A stretch of 64,000 nt of DNA from Candidatus Acetatifactor stercoripullorum (GCA_019114005.1 DXGH01000071.1:60000-123999); one strand, 5' to 3'. Counted from the stretch's first letter, positions 32,538 through 42,467 are shown. A program made the numbers and translations. The notes: generated by a model from the sequence alone, not told the origin.

Positions 32538-34211
32538 CTATTCCTTCAAATCGTCTCCATCAAAAACCTCATCAATGGGAGCCCCCGCAGGAACCATAGG
32601 GAACACCTTGTCATCCTCCGGAATCATGCACTCGATCATAACCGGCGCATTCATGGCAATTGCCCTTTTGATGGCCGGCTCCACCTCCTCCTTTGTGGAA
32701 ACACGGATAGCCGCACAGCCAAGTCCCTCGGCAACCTTGCAGAAATCTACTTTGTCATTTAAAACAGTCTGGGAATAACGCTTCCCATAGAAAAGAGTCT
32801 GCCACTGGCGAACCATGCCCAAAACATGATTGTTGATCACCACCTGGATGATGGGAATCTGATATCTGCTGGCGGTGGCAAGCTCATTCATATTCATCCG
32901 GAAGCATCCGTCTCCCGCAATGTTAATACATATCTTATCAGGCCGCCCCACCTTTGCGCCGATACAAGCTCCCAGGCCGTAGCCCATGGTGCCAAGGCCG
33001 CCGGAGGACAAAAAGGTTCTGGGCTTAGTAAATTTGTAGTACTGAGCCGCCCACATCTGATGCTGTCCTACATCCGTGGTAATGATAGCGTCTCCCCCTG
33101 TAATCCGGTCGATTTCTTCAATCACATAGGGACAGGACAGTTTTTCCTTGTCATATTTTAAAGGATACTTCTCCTTCATCTCCTGGATGGCATTCATCCA
33201 TTCCTCGTGGTTTTGCTGCACCAGCTTCTTGTTCAGCCGGGAAAGCACCTCCTTTAAATCTCCCACCAGACAGGCATTTACACGAATGTTTTTGTTGATT
33301 TCCGCCGGGTCGATATCAATTTGTATGATTTTCGCATTCTCGGCAAAGCGCTTGGGATTTCCGATCACTCTGTCCGAAAATCTCGCTCCCAGGGCAATCA
33401 AAAGATCGCACTGGCTGACACCCAGGTTAGAAGTCTTTGTGCCGTGCATACCGATCATGCCTGTGTAGCGTCTGCTTCTGCCGTCAAAAGCTCCCTTGGC
33501 CATCAGGGTATCGCAGACAGGCGCGTCGATCAGCTCCGCAAACTCCGCCACCTCCTTGGAGGCTCCGGACAAAACAGCTCCGCCGCCCAGATAAATATAC
33601 GGCTTTTCTGCCTTATTGATATAATCCGCAATCCGGTCCAAATCCTCCTCGCTGTAGGAAGGCGCAGACTCCTTCGTCTGAGGCTTTGCAGGAACATACT
33701 CGCAGACCGCCGCTGTCACATCCTTTGTGATATCCACCAGGACAGGACCCGGCCGCCCGCTTTTCGCAATAGAAAAAGCCTTGCGGATGGTATCCGCCAG
33801 AATTTCAACATTCTTCACAATAAAGCCATGCTTTGTGATAGGCATGGTAACTCCCGCGATATCCACCTCCTGGAAGCTGTCCTTCCCCAGCATGGGAAGG
33901 TTCACATTGGCAGTGATGGCAACCATGGGCACGGAATCCATATACGCGGTGGCAATGCCGGTTACCAGATTGGTGGCTCCCGGACCGCTGGTGGCAAGAC
34001 ATACTCCTACCTTTCCCGTTGCTCTGGCATAGCCGTCGGCGGCATGAGCCGCTCCCTGCTCGTGAGAAGTCAATATGTGTGTAATTTCATCACTGTGCTG
34101 ATACAGTGCGTCATAAATATTCAGAATAGAGCCTCCAGGATACCCGAAAACGGTATCCACTCCCTGCTCCTTTAAACACTCTACAACAATTTCCGAACCA
34201 TTTAACTGCAT
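32538..34211 (-). CDS. ilvB: Acetolactate synthase, large (catalytic) subunit
   Basis: This 557-residue ThDP enzyme makes acetolactate or acetohydroxybutyrate for Val, Leu and Ile. The catalytic Glu is in 'TSHEQGAAHAADGYARATG', and the ThDP-Mg motif is 'GDGCFRMNMNELATASRYQ' ending in 'NNHVLGMVRQWQ'. Start ATG 34211 follows GGGAGG. It is 36 bases after ilvD. The regulatory small subunit gene (ilvN) is not adjacent, so it is encoded elsewhere or the enzyme works without it. Confidence 0.95.
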   Translation of the reverse strand: MQLNGSEIVVECLKEQGVDTVFGYPGGSILNIYDALYQHSDEITHILTSHEQGAAHAADGYARATGKVGVCLATSGPGATNLVTGIATAYMDSVPMVAITANVNLPMLGKDSFQEVDIAGVTMPITKHGFIVKNVEILADTIRKAFSIAKSGRPGPVLVDITKDVTAAVCEYVPAKPQTKESAPSYSEEDLDRIADYINKAEKPYIYLGGGAVLSGASKEVAEFAELIDAPVCDTLMAKGAFDGRSRRYTGMIGMHGTKTSNLGVSQCDLLIALGARFSDRVIGNPKRFAENAKIIQIDIDPAEINKNIRVNACLVGDLKEVLSRLNKKLVQQNHEEWMNAIQEMKEKYPLKYDKEKLSCPYVIEEIDRITGGDAIITTDVGQHQMWAAQYYKFTKPRTFLSSGGLGTMGYGLGACIGAKVGRPDKICINIAGDGCFRMNMNELATASRYQIPIIQVVINNHVLGMVRQWQTLFYGKRYSQTVLNDKVDFCKVAEGLGCAAIRVSTKEEVEPAIKRAIAMNAPVMIECMIPEDDKVFPMVPAGAPIDEVFDGDDLKE

Positions 34212-34247
34212 TTGTCAAAATCCTCCCTGGGCTTTCTCATCACACGC

Positions 34248-35921
34248 TTATTTTCTGGAAGGCACTTCCAGCACGGCCCCTTTGTTGCCGCTGGTTACAA
34301 GCTCCCTGTATCTGGAAAGATATCCCGTTGTCACCTTGGGCTCTCTTGGCTGCCATTTCTTTCTTCTTTCCGCCATTTCTTCCTCGGATACCAGCACATC
34401 CAGTCTGTTCTCCGGTATATTGATGCTGATGATATCGCCCTCTTCCACCAGGGCAATGGGGCCGCCCACAGCAGCCTCCGGGGAAACGTGGCCGATAGAA
34501 GCGCCTCTGGATGCACCGGAAAAACGGCCGTCGGTTATCAGGGCCACACTGGAACCCAGACCCATTCCCGCAATCGCCGAGGTGGGATTTAACATCTCCC
34601 GCATTCCCGGGCCGCCCTTAGGGCCCTCATAACGAATCACCACCACATCTCCTGCCACGATTTTACCGGATTTGATGGCTTCGATTGCATCCTCCTCACA
34701 GTCAAACACCCTGGCCGGTCCCTGATGCACAAGCATCTCAGGCGCCACCGCAGAACGCTTCACCACACCGCTGTCCGGCGCAAGATTTCCCTTTAAGATA
34801 GCGATGCCTCCGGTCTCGGAATAGGGATTTTCGATGGGACGAATCACCTCCGGATTCTTGTTGACGCAGCCCTTTATATTTTCACCGATCGTCCGGCCTG
34901 TAACAGTCATGCAGTCCAGATGCAGCAGATTCTTCTTGGTCAGCTCATTCATTACCGCATAAACGCCCCCGGCCTCGTTTAAGTCCTCTATGTAGGTAGG
35001 GCCTGCCGGAGCCAGATGACACAGATTAGGAGTTTTGGCCGACAGCTCATTTGCGATATCCAGATTCAGCTCCACGCCCGCCTCCCTGGCAATAGCAGGC
35101 AGATGCAGCATGGAATTAGTGGAACAGCCAAGGGCCATGTCCACCGTCAGCGCATTCAGGAAGGCATCCTTGGTCATAATATCCCTGGGCTTGATATCTT
35201 TTCTTACAAGCTCCATAATCTGCATGCCCGCATGCTTTGCCAGACGGATACGCTCTGAAAACACCGCCGGAATCGTACCGTTGCCCTTAAGTCCCATGCC
35301 GATGGCTTCTGTCAGACAGTTCATGGAATTGGCGGTATACATGCCGGAGCAGGAGCCGCAGGTAGGACACACCTTCTCCTCAAATTCAGACAGCTCCTCC
35401 AGGGTCATGGTTCCCGCAGCCACGCTTCCCACCGCTTCGAACATGGAGGACAGACTTCTCTTTTGTCCGTGCACCCGTCCCGCCAGCATAGGGCCGCCGG
35501 AGACAAAGATTGTGGGGATGTTCAGTCTTGCCGCCGCCATCAGAAGTCCGGGCACATTCTTGTCACAGTTGGGCACACACACCAGTCCGTCAAAGCCGTG
35601 GGCCATGGCCATACATTCCGTGCTGTCCGCGATCAAATCTCTGGTCACAAGAGAATATTTCATTCCCACATGTCCCATGGAAATGCCGTCGCACACTGCA
35701 ATGGCCGGGAACACCACAGGCATTCCTCCCGCCATGGCAACTCCTATCTTCACAGCCTCCACAATTTTGTCAAGATTCATATGGCCGGGTACAATTTCAT
35801 TGTAAGAGCTCACAATGCCGATCATGGGCCGGCTGCGCTCCTCCTCCGTGTAACCCAGCGCGTTGAATAAGCTTCTATGGGGCGCCTGTGCGGTGCCTGT
35901 CTTTACGGAATCGCTTCTCAT
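34248..35921 (-). CDS. ilvD: Dihydroxy-acid dehydratase
   Basis: A 557-residue iron-sulfur enzyme making 2-keto acids for Val, Leu and Ile. I start it at ATG 35921 ('[20 protein letters not shown]') with GGAGG 8 bases ahead. Cluster and signature cysteines lie in '[10 protein letters not shown]' and '[19 protein letters not shown]'. The late motif '[19 protein letters not shown]' is intact. It lies between leuB and ilvB in one leftward operon. Confidence 0.96.
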   Translation of the reverse strand: MRSDSVKTGTAQAPHRSLFNALGYTEEERSRPMIGIVSSYNEIVPGHMNLDKIVEAVKIGVAMAGGMPVVFPAIAVCDGISMGHVGMKYSLVTRDLIADSTECMAMAHGFDGLVCVPNCDKNVPGLLMAAARLNIPTIFVSGGPMLAGRVHGQKRSLSSMFEAVGSVAAGTMTLEELSEFEEKVCPTCGSCSGMYTANSMNCLTEAIGMGLKGNGTIPAVFSERIRLAKHAGMQIMELVRKDIKPRDIMTKDAFLNALTVDMALGCSTNSMLHLPAIAREAGVELNLDIANELSAKTPNLCHLAPAGPTYIEDLNEAGGVYAVMNELTKKNLLHLDCMTVTGRTIGENIKGCVNKNPEVIRPIENPYSETGGIAILKGNLAPDSGVVKRSAVAPEMLVHQGPARVFDCEEDAIEAIKSGKIVAGDVVVIRYEGPKGGPGMREMLNPTSAIAGMGLGSSVALITDGRFSGASRGASIGHVSPEAAVGGPIALVEEGDIISINIPENRLDVLVSEEEMAERRKKWQPREPKVTTGYLSRYRELVTSGNKGAVLEVPSRK

Positions 35922-35999
35922 CTTTCTATCCTCCACTTTTCTTATCTATTTCCTTCTATTACCTCTATTGCCAATTTTACTGCCTGTTCCCTTAAAATG

Positions 36000-37085
36000 T
36001 CACCGGATGCGCTCTGCTAAAAGGTCTCCCATCTCACTGCAGCTTGTAAGGGTCATGCCCTGGGACATAATATCCTGCGTGCGGTATCCTTCCGAAAGCA
36101 CCTGTTTTACGGCGTTCTCTATGGCCTGGGCCTCTTTGTCCAGATTAAAGCTGTAGCGCAGCATCATTGCAGCGCTGAGTATGGTTGCGATGGGATTTGC
36201 AATATTTTTTCCCGCAATGTCCGGCGCAGAGCCGTGGCTGGGCTCATAAAGTCCGAAGCTGCTGTCGTTTAAGCTTGCGCTCGCCAGCATGCCGATGGAG
36301 CCGGTAACCATGCTGGCCTCATCGGAAAGAATATCGCCAAACATATTCTCCGTCAAAATCACGTCAAACTGAGCGGGATTTTTTACAAGCTGCATGGCGC
36401 AGTTGTCCACCAGCATATGCTCCAGGGTTACATCCGGATAATCCTCTGCCACCTCTTTGGTCACGCTTCTCCAAAGCCTGGAGGAATCCAATACATTGGC
36501 CTTGTCCACGCTGGTCACCTTTTTACGGCGCTTTCTGGCAATCTCAAAGCCCTTTACCGCAATACGCCTTATTTCGTTCTCATCGTAGGTCAGGGTGTCA
36601 ATGGCCTTTCGGATGCCGTTTTCCTCTATGGTCTTTCTCTCACCGAAATAAAGACCTCCTGTCAGCTCCCGCACAATCACCATGTCAAATCCTGCGCTGC
36701 TGATCTCCTCCTTTAGGGGACAGGCCCCTGCCAGCTCTTCATACAGCACCGCCGGGCGCAGGTTTGCAAAAAGGTTCAGCGATTTTCGCAGGGCCAAAAG
36801 CCCAGCCTCCGGCCTTCTGTCAGGGGGAAGCTGATACCAGGGTGAAGTGGTGGTATCTCCTCCGATGGAACCCATGAGCACCGCATCTGCCGCCTTGGCG
36901 TCCGCAACAGCCTCTTCTGTCAGGGGCACTCCATGGACGTCGATGGACGCCCCTCCCATCAAAATATCCTGAAACAAAATCTTATGGCCGTAAACATCAG
37001 CCGTCTTTTCCAGAATTTTTTTAGCTTCTCTTATAATCTCCGGTCCTATGCCATCCCCGGGAATGCAGACAATATGTAATTCCAT
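36000..37085 (-). CDS. leuB: 3-isopropylmalate dehydrogenase
   Basis: This 361-residue enzyme oxidises 3-isopropylmalate in leucine synthesis. I start it at ATG 37085 ('MELHIVCIPGDGIGPEI') behind GAGGG, since the track's extension lacks a site. The substrate arginines are in 'ALRKSLNLFANLRP', 'VRELTGGLYFGER' marks the LeuB type, and 'ENMFGDILSDEASMVTGSIG' holds the metal-binding Asp. leuA, leuC and leuD are not in the window. Confidence 0.95.
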   Translation of the reverse strand: MELHIVCIPGDGIGPEIIREAKKILEKTADVYGHKILFQDILMGGASIDVHGVPLTEEAVADAKAADAVLMGSIGGDTTTSPWYQLPPDRRPEAGLLALRKSLNLFANLRPAVLYEELAGACPLKEEISSAGFDMVIVRELTGGLYFGERKTIEENGIRKAIDTLTYDENEIRRIAVKGFEIARKRRKKVTSVDKANVLDSSRLWRSVTKEVAEDYPDVTLEHMLVDNCAMQLVKNPAQFDVILTENMFGDILSDEASMVTGSIGMLASASLNDSSFGLYEPSHGSAPDIAGKNIANPIATILSAAMMLRYSFNLDKEAQAIENAVKQVLSEGYRTQDIMSQGMTLTSCSEMGDLLAERIR

Positions 37086-37127
37086 AGTTTCCCTCATTTC
37101 TGCGCCGCCCTCTGCGCATTTTTTTCC

Positions 37128-37156
37128 ATTTTAACATAAAAGCAGCGCCTGAACAA
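37128..37156 (-). promoter_or_regulatory. Possible promoter of leuB-ilvD-ilvB
   Basis: Minus-strand TTGTTC, 17 bases, TAAAAT. The -35 box falls inside the loop region of the yajC terminator, so the assignment is tentative. Confidence 0.45.
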
Positions 37157-37170
37157 TGAGGCACTGCCTT
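37137..37170 (-). terminator. Terminator after yajC
   Basis: A 9-bp stem with one G-U (GCAGTGCCT / AGGCGCTGC on the minus strand) is followed by TTTTATG, 20 bases past the yajC stop. Confidence 0.65.
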
Positions 37171-37189
37171 TGCTTCTCCAGATATCTTC

Positions 37190-37516
37190 TTAATTTTCAC
37201 CGGGCTTCTCTACGCGGCTGATTGCTGATTTCTCCATGGGGATACGGCAGTTCTTATTATTACCAAATTCAACGATTACAGTGTCGTCCGTAATATCAAT
37301 GACAATGCCGTAAAAGCCCGATGTAGTCAGCACGCAGTCTCCCGTCTCCAGCGATGCAAGCATGGACGCAAGCCTTTTGCGCTCCTTTTTCTGGGGCCTC
37401 ATAAAGAAGAAATACATTGCGCCGATCAGCACTGCATAAACAAGCAGTATTCCGATAAAGCTCACCGTGCTTCCAGCTGCACTGGCCGCCGCATCATCTG
37501 TTAACAATATTCCCAT
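37190..37516 (-). CDS. yajC: Preprotein translocase subunit YajC
   Basis: This 108-residue protein has one membrane helix ('IGILLVYAVLIGAMYFFFMR') directly followed by the family motif 'RPQKKERKRLASMLASLETG' and a small beta domain. YajC associates with SecDF at the Sec translocon. Start ATG 37516 follows GGAGGAG. It lies downstream of tgt, the usual order in bacteria (tgt-yajC). Confidence 0.93.
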   Translation of the reverse strand: MGILLTDDAAASAAGSTVSFIGILLVYAVLIGAMYFFFMRPQKKERKRLASMLASLETGDCVLTTSGFYGIVIDITDDTVIVEFGNNKNCRIPMEKSAISRVEKPGEN

Positions 37517-37611
37517 TGCTCCTCCATTCCGACGTTTTCCGCCTGTAAAAGTACTTCAAGTAATAATCATACACAAAATTTCTCACAGGGGCAAGTAGTT
37601 TTATAAAAATT

Positions 37612-38745
37612 TTACTCCTGATGCGTGGACATGCGCTCTAATTTTTCCTTTTTGTACTGTGCAAACCGGTTTTCATCCAAAGCGGCTCTGATTTCCTCCA
37701 TCAAAGTATTATAAAAATAGAGGTTGTGCAGCACACACAGACGCATTCCCAGCATCTCCTTTGCCTTCAGCAGATGTCTGATGTAGGCTCTCGAATACCG
37801 GCGGCAGGCCGGACAGCCGCAGCCCTCCTCTATGGGTCTGTCATCCAGCTCATACTTTGCATTAAAAAGATTGATTTTTCCATGGTTCGTATACAAATGA
37901 CCATGGCGGCCGTTTCTGGTGGGATACACACAGTCAAAAAAGTCGATGCCTCTCTCCACTCCCTCCAAAATATTGGCCGGGGTTCCCACTCCCATCAGAT
38001 ACGTAGGCTTATGATCCGGCAGATAGGGCACTACCTCCTCCAGAATATTGTACATTTCCTGATGGGTCTCTCCCACCGCCAGGCCGCCCACCGCATAGCC
38101 GTCCAGCTCCATTTCCGAAATCCGCTTTGCATGCTCGATCCTGATATCCGGATAGACCGCTCCCTGGTTGATGCCAAACAAAAGCTGATTTGGATTGAGG
38201 GTATCCTCCAGAGCATTCAGCCTTTTCATTTCCTCCTTACAGCGGGCAAGCCACCTTGCCGTGCGGTCCACAGAGGCCTGCACGTAGCCTCTCTCCGCCT
38301 TGCTGGGAGGGCACTCGTCAAAGGCCATGGCGATGGTGGACGCCAGATTGGACTGTATCTGCATGCTTTCCTCCGGTCCCATGAAAATCTTTCTGCCATC
38401 TATATGAGAATGAAAATAGACACCCTCCTCCTTGATTTTGCGCAGACCTGCCAGGGAAAACACCTGAAATCCCCCGGAATCTGTCAAAATAGGCTTGTCC
38501 CAGGACATAAATTTGTGGAGGCCGCCCAGCTGCCTGATAATCCGGTCCCCCGGTCTTACATGAAGATGATAGGTGTTTGACAATTCCACCTGGGTTTTGA
38601 TCTCCTCCAGATCCTGTGTGGACACCGCCCCCTTGATAGCCGCAACGGTGCCCACATTCATAAATACAGGCGTCTCTATGACGCCGTGCACCGTTTTAAG
38701 CCGGGCGCGTTTTGCCCGTCCCTCCTTCTTGATCAATTCATACAT
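37612..38745 (-). CDS. tgt: tRNA-guanine (queuine) transglycosylase
   Basis: This 377-residue enzyme swaps guanine 34 of GU(N) tRNAs for preQ1. Active-site sequence 'LTDSGGFQVFSL' is at about residue 88, the second catalytic Asp region is 'GIDFFDCVYPTRNGRHG', and the zinc site is 'CGCPACRRYSRAYIRHL'. Start ATG 38745 lies within the last codons of the VanY-type gene (8-base overlap), with GAGGA ahead. No queuosine synthesis genes are in the window. Confidence 0.96.
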   Translation of the reverse strand: MYELIKKEGRAKRARLKTVHGVIETPVFMNVGTVAAIKGAVSTQDLEEIKTQVELSNTYHLHVRPGDRIIRQLGGLHKFMSWDKPILTDSGGFQVFSLAGLRKIKEEGVYFHSHIDGRKIFMGPEESMQIQSNLASTIAMAFDECPPSKAERGYVQASVDRTARWLARCKEEMKRLNALEDTLNPNQLLFGINQGAVYPDIRIEHAKRISEMELDGYAVGGLAVGETHQEMYNILEEVVPYLPDHKPTYLMGVGTPANILEGVERGIDFFDCVYPTRNGRHGHLYTNHGKINLFNAKYELDDRPIEEGCGCPACRRYSRAYIRHLLKAKEMLGMRLCVLHNLYFYNTLMEEIRAALDENRFAQYKKEKLERMSTHQE

Positions 38746-39835
38746 TATCTAAATATTCCTCCCAAAATTCTTCCAGTGTGATGCCCTGTTTTGTGATCAC
38801 CTCCGCCGCCTTCACTCCTACATAGCGGAAATGCCAGGGCTCATATTCAATTCCCGTGATGTATTCTTTCCCCTTTGGATAACGAAGGATAAAGCCGAAT
38901 CTGCAGCTGTTTTCCGCAAGCCATTTTCCGGCCTCAGTGTCCCCGAAGCCTTCATCCAGGGACATATAGGTGCTGCAGACAATATCCAGAGCCAGTCCGA
39001 TCTGGTGCTCGCTGGCCCCGGGCACGGTCACCGCCTGGCTGGAAAGCTGATACGCCTCCATATAGGACATTCCTTTGTTCATATACCGCTCAATTTTGCG
39101 GTTAAAAAGCATTTTCTGATACTCCAGGTCACGGTAAGGGGAACAGATCATCAAATCCACCCCGTCCTCCTCGGCCGCCTGGAGCATATCCAGCAGATCA
39201 TCTATGATTCGTTCATCGCACTGCATGCTTCCCTTAATGGTGCCCAGGGTGAAGGTATAGTCCTCCGGAATGGAGTGCTGCTTGTTGATCAAAACAAGCC
39301 GCCAGTCATCCTTTGAAAACACATACTCCTGTTCCTCATCCGGCTGGGTTTTTCCGCCGCCTTGCGTGCTGTCGTTCTGCGCATCCGAAGAAAGGCTGTT
39401 CCGCTGCGGAGTGGCCTCCAATATTTCAGATGCCTGATATTTATCCCCAATACTCATCCCATGGGAAATTTCCAGCTGCTCATTTCCCTCCAGTACATCC
39501 TCGTCCTCTAAAATCTCCATATCCTCCAGATTGATCTGCGTCTCCTTCGCAAGAGACACTGTCCGGGAGGTCTGCCCTTCTCCGTTTGGGCTGTCAGAGC
39601 CCATTTCCCCTGCAGAGATAAACAAGGGAAAGGAAAAGCTGCTGTATACGGCAAACAGCAGAAAGGACATACACACCATCCCCAGGCGCTTTCCATTGTC
39701 CCGAAAATAGCCGGCCACATGAACCGCCAGCCTCCAGAAAGCAATACCGGGAAGCACCAGCATCCGGCAAAAGCGGTTTCTTCTGCCAAACCTCACTACC
39801 GCTCTATGAAATTTTGTGTTTTTTTTATCCCTCAT
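38738..39835 (-). CDS. VanY-type D-alanyl-D-alanine carboxypeptidase (M15B)
   Basis: This 365-residue protein has a basic N-terminus, one membrane helix ('GMVCMSFLLFAVYSSFSFPL', about residues 52-72), a disordered acidic linker and a C-terminal M15B peptidase. Zinc ligands fit 'SEHQIGLALDI' (H and D) and 'EPWHFRYVG' (E and H). It would trim the terminal D-Ala of peptidoglycan stems outside the cell. No van resistance genes are near, so it is a housekeeping wall enzyme. Its end overlaps tgt. Confidence 0.88.
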   Translation of the reverse strand: MRDKKNTKFHRAVVRFGRRNRFCRMLVLPGIAFWRLAVHVAGYFRDNGKRLGMVCMSFLLFAVYSSFSFPLFISAGEMGSDSPNGEGQTSRTVSLAKETQINLEDMEILEDEDVLEGNEQLEISHGMSIGDKYQASEILEATPQRNSLSSDAQNDSTQGGGKTQPDEEQEYVFSKDDWRLVLINKQHSIPEDYTFTLGTIKGSMQCDERIIDDLLDMLQAAEEDGVDLMICSPYRDLEYQKMLFNRKIERYMNKGMSYMEAYQLSSQAVTVPGASEHQIGLALDIVCSTYMSLDEGFGDTEAGKWLAENSCRFGFILRYPKGKEYITGIEYEPWHFRYVGVKAAEVITKQGITLEEFWEEYLDNV

Positions 39836-39916
39836 TGGTAATCAGCCTTTTTTCAAACATCTTTTTATGATAATATCATACTTTTTCCTCATATGCACCC
39901 TTTTTCTCCAAAAAAG

Positions 39917-39945
39917 TTGCGTTTTCCCATCCTGTTGGCTATAAT
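39917..39945 (+). promoter_or_regulatory. Promoter of aroC
   Basis: TTGCGT, 17 bases, TATAAT, ending 39 bases before the aroC start. Confidence 0.8.
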
Positions 39946-39984
39946 GTGGATTACAGTTTAAAATTCATTTCTGGAGGGAACCAT

Positions 39985-41094
39985 ATGGCAGGGTCAACTT
40001 TTGGAACCATATTTAAAATCACCACCTGGGGCGAATCCCACGGCAAGGCCTTAGGCGTAGTCATAGACGGCTGTCCTGCCGGGCTTTCTTTGTGTGAAGA
40101 GGATATTCAATCCTATCTGGACCGCAGGAAGCCGGGTGCAACCAGCATCTCCACTCCCAGAAAGGAAGCGGATCAGGTAGAAATTCTCTCCGGCGTCTTT
40201 GAGGGGCGCACCACCGGAACTCCTATCATGCTTATGGTGCGCAATACCTCCCAGATTTCAAGGGATTACAGTGAAATAGCCTCCTATTACCGTCCCGGAC
40301 ATGCGGACTATACCTTCGATCAAAAGTACGGCTTTAGGGATTACAGAGGGGGCGGACGCTCCTCCGGCAGGGAAACAGCAGGCCGCGTGGCCGCCGGAGC
40401 TATTGCCTGCAAAATATTAAAGCAGCTGGGGATTACCGTTTTTGCCTACACGCGCTCCATTGGACCAGTGGAAGCTGATCTTACCCGCTTTGACAGAAAG
40501 GCCGCCCGAAACACCGCCACAGCCATGCCGGATTACCAGGCGGACAAAGAAGCCACAGCCTTTTTGGAGGAAACCAAACGGCATACGGACTCTGCAGGAG
40601 GCTGTATGGAATGTATTGTAGAGGGCGTTCCCGCCGGAATTGGAGATCCTGTGTTTGAAAAGCTGGACGCCAGTCTTGCAAAAGCCATTATGTCCATAGG
40701 AGCGGTAAAAGCCGTAGAGATTGGGGACGGATGCAGCGTATCCGCAAAAAACGGCAGTCAAAATAACGACGCCTTTCGCATGAAGGACGGCCATGTGGTC
40801 AAGGCCACCAACCATGCCGGGGGAATTCTGGGCGGCATCAGCGACGGCGATACCATCCTGGTCAGAGCCTGGGTAAAGCCCACGCCTTCCATTTTCAGCA
40901 GTCAGCAGACAGTGAACAAAGCCGGGGAAGAGATCGATATCCAGATTAAAGGGCGCCACGACCCCGTTATCGTTCCCAGAGCGGTGGTGGTCATGGAATG
41001 TATGACCGCTCTCGTAATTCTGGACGCCATGATGGTAAATATGTCTGCCAGAATGGACTCCCTGGATAAATTTTATGGAAGGCATCCAGAATAA
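39985..41094 (+). CDS. aroC: Chorismate synthase
   Basis: A 369-residue FMN-dependent enzyme making chorismate, precursor of aromatic amino acids and folate. I start it at ATG 39985 ('MAGSTFGTIFKITTWGESHG') behind GGAGGGAAC; the track start is 39 bases upstream without a site. Motifs 'GESHGKALGVVIDGCPAG', 'RPGHADYTFDQKYGFRDYRG' and 'GRSSGRETAGRVAAGAIA' are intact. It is a lone rightward gene followed by a long inverted repeat. Confidence 0.96.
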   Translation: MAGSTFGTIFKITTWGESHGKALGVVIDGCPAGLSLCEEDIQSYLDRRKPGATSISTPRKEADQVEILSGVFEGRTTGTPIMLMVRNTSQISRDYSEIASYYRPGHADYTFDQKYGFRDYRGGGRSSGRETAGRVAAGAIACKILKQLGITVFAYTRSIGPVEADLTRFDRKAARNTATAMPDYQADKEATAFLEETKRHTDSAGGCMECIVEGVPAGIGDPVFEKLDASLAKAIMSIGAVKAVEIGDGCSVSAKNGSQNNDAFRMKDGHVVKATNHAGGILGGISDGDTILVRAWVKPTPSIFSSQQTVNKAGEEIDIQIKGRHDPVIVPRAVVVMECMTALVILDAMMVNMSARMDSLDKFYGRHPE

Positions 41095-41148
41095 GCAGAT
41101 TTAAAAATGCGGATTTTCCCTTTTCAAAAGAGGTTATCCCATGATAGG

Positions 41149-41283
41149 TGATTGTGAAACTCGCTCCATGGCATCAAAAACTGGGCGTAATAACCAAAAT
41201 AAGAGTGACTAGCTACTGCTTTGGAACCCGTTTTTGGTTATTACGCCCAGTTTCGTGATTTTATCAGCAAGTTTCGCAATTAC
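41149..41283. repeat. Long imperfect inverted repeat (about 52-base arms) between aroC and the lactonase-like gene
   Basis: The inner arms are perfect over 22 bases (41178-41199 and 41232-41253, core CTGGGCGTAATAACC). The outer arms (41149-41166 and 41266-41283) match at 15 of 18, and the unmatched stretch between them is short. The loop is about 32 bases. It lies between convergent genes, so it may terminate both, but it is far larger than a normal terminator and looks like a MITE or REP-type element. Confidence 0.75.
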
Positions 41284-41302
41284 TTAATTACAAAAGCAAG
41301 GC

Positions 41303-42355
41303 TCAGGAAATTTTATGGAAGGCAATACAGTTTGGCACATCCACTTTGATGGCAGGGCCGTTCATCACAAGGGTTCCTGCCTCAAGATCCACATGGAAAA
41401 ACGTCATGTCGTTTGTCTCATGATTCAGCGACACCAAAAACTTATTGTTGGGAAACAGCATTGCATCCTTGGGATACTCTCCGCTGATTGGCAGGCAGAA
41501 CACCTTTTTCAAGGTGCCGTCCTCTTTGTTTACCTTAAAAATCACAACGGAGTTGTCCCCTGCATTGGTGCTGAGCAGATAATTGTAATCGCTGGAAAAG
41601 CTCAATGCACTGGCCGCATTGGTGCTTCCTTTGGTAATGGAAACCGTCTCAACCGTCTGCACCTTCTCAAAATACGGCATGCCGTTTCTGTCCTCATAAG
41701 AATAAACATCAATATAGCATTTCCATTCATGTACAATATAAATGAATCTTCCATCCTGGGAAATCTTGATATGTCTGGGCGCAGACTCCAGCTCGCTGCG
41801 GATCATATCCATAAGCCTCACCTTCCCCTTGTTCAGGTCCAGGCTGTAGACATTCACATGATCCATTCCCTGATCCGCCACCAGAAGATATTTATTATCA
41901 TGGGTCATACGGGCACAGTTAATGTGGGGCCTGAAGTTCCGCTCCGCAATGCTTCCAAGACCCTTATGATAAATCTCATCCGTGATTTCTCCGATGGAGC
42001 CGTCCTCCTTCAGGCGCAGCACTGTCAGCTTGCCGTCGTGATAGCCGGCCACAAACAAATAGCTGTCCGTGTAATCCGTCGACACATAACAGCCTCTCAT
42101 TCCGTTGATCGGTGCAAAATTAATCAGCTCAAGACTGCCGTCCTCCAGAATATAATAGGACTCCACGCCGAAATCCGTGATGGAATACAGATATCTGCCG
42201 TTATGAGAAATGGTCACATAGGAAGAATTTGTAATCTCCACCTTATCCTTTTCCACAAACCTTCCCCGCTCCATATCCACATCATATATTTTGATTCCAT
42301 GGCTGTCCCCCTGGGTATAGGTAGACACGTACGCCACATACTTCTCTTCTGCCAT
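41303..42355 (-). CDS. Lactonase-family seven-bladed beta-propeller protein
   Basis: About 350 residues from ATG 42355, which has AAGGAGG 8 bases ahead; the extra 16 residues in the track are unsupported. Repeated propeller blades read 'YVTISHNGRYLYSITDFG', 'HIKISQDGRFIYIVHEW' and 'ALSFSSDYNYLLSTNAGDN'. It belongs to the lactonase/6-phosphogluconolactonase-like (Pgl/YbhE) fold. A lactonase role is plausible, but the true substrate is unknown and no pentose-phosphate gene is nearby. It is cytoplasmic. Confidence 0.83.
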   Translation of the reverse strand: MAEEKYVAYVSTYTQGDSHGIKIYDVDMERGRFVEKDKVEITNSSYVTISHNGRYLYSITDFGVESYYILEDGSLELINFAPINGMRGCYVSTDYTDSYLFVAGYHDGKLTVLRLKEDGSIGEITDEIYHKGLGSIAERNFRPHINCARMTHDNKYLLVADQGMDHVNVYSLDLNKGKVRLMDMIRSELESAPRHIKISQDGRFIYIVHEWKCYIDVYSYEDRNGMPYFEKVQTVETVSITKGSTNAASALSFSSDYNYLLSTNAGDNSVVIFKVNKEDGTLKKVFCLPISGEYPKDAMLFPNNKFLVSLNHETNDMTFFHVDLEAGTLVMNGPAIKVDVPNCIAFHKIS

Positions 42356-42467
42356 AGCCGCTGCCTCCTTAGGTATTTTAAAGCTATCCTTAATATAGCA
42401 CAAAATTTAGGGTTGTAAAATACTTTTTCCCTATAAATTTCCCGGCCCTGATATCCTATGGCGCCGT

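Noticed and set aside
34248-37189. Possible T-box or leader-peptide attenuator before leuB-ilvD-ilvB
   Set aside because: No T-box bulge sequence, no run of Leu or Ile codons and no antiterminator pair is visible; only the yajC terminator is there.
38738-39835. Vancomycin-resistance vanY
   Set aside because: There is no vanR/S/H/A/X nearby, and M15B carboxypeptidases are common housekeeping enzymes in clostridia.
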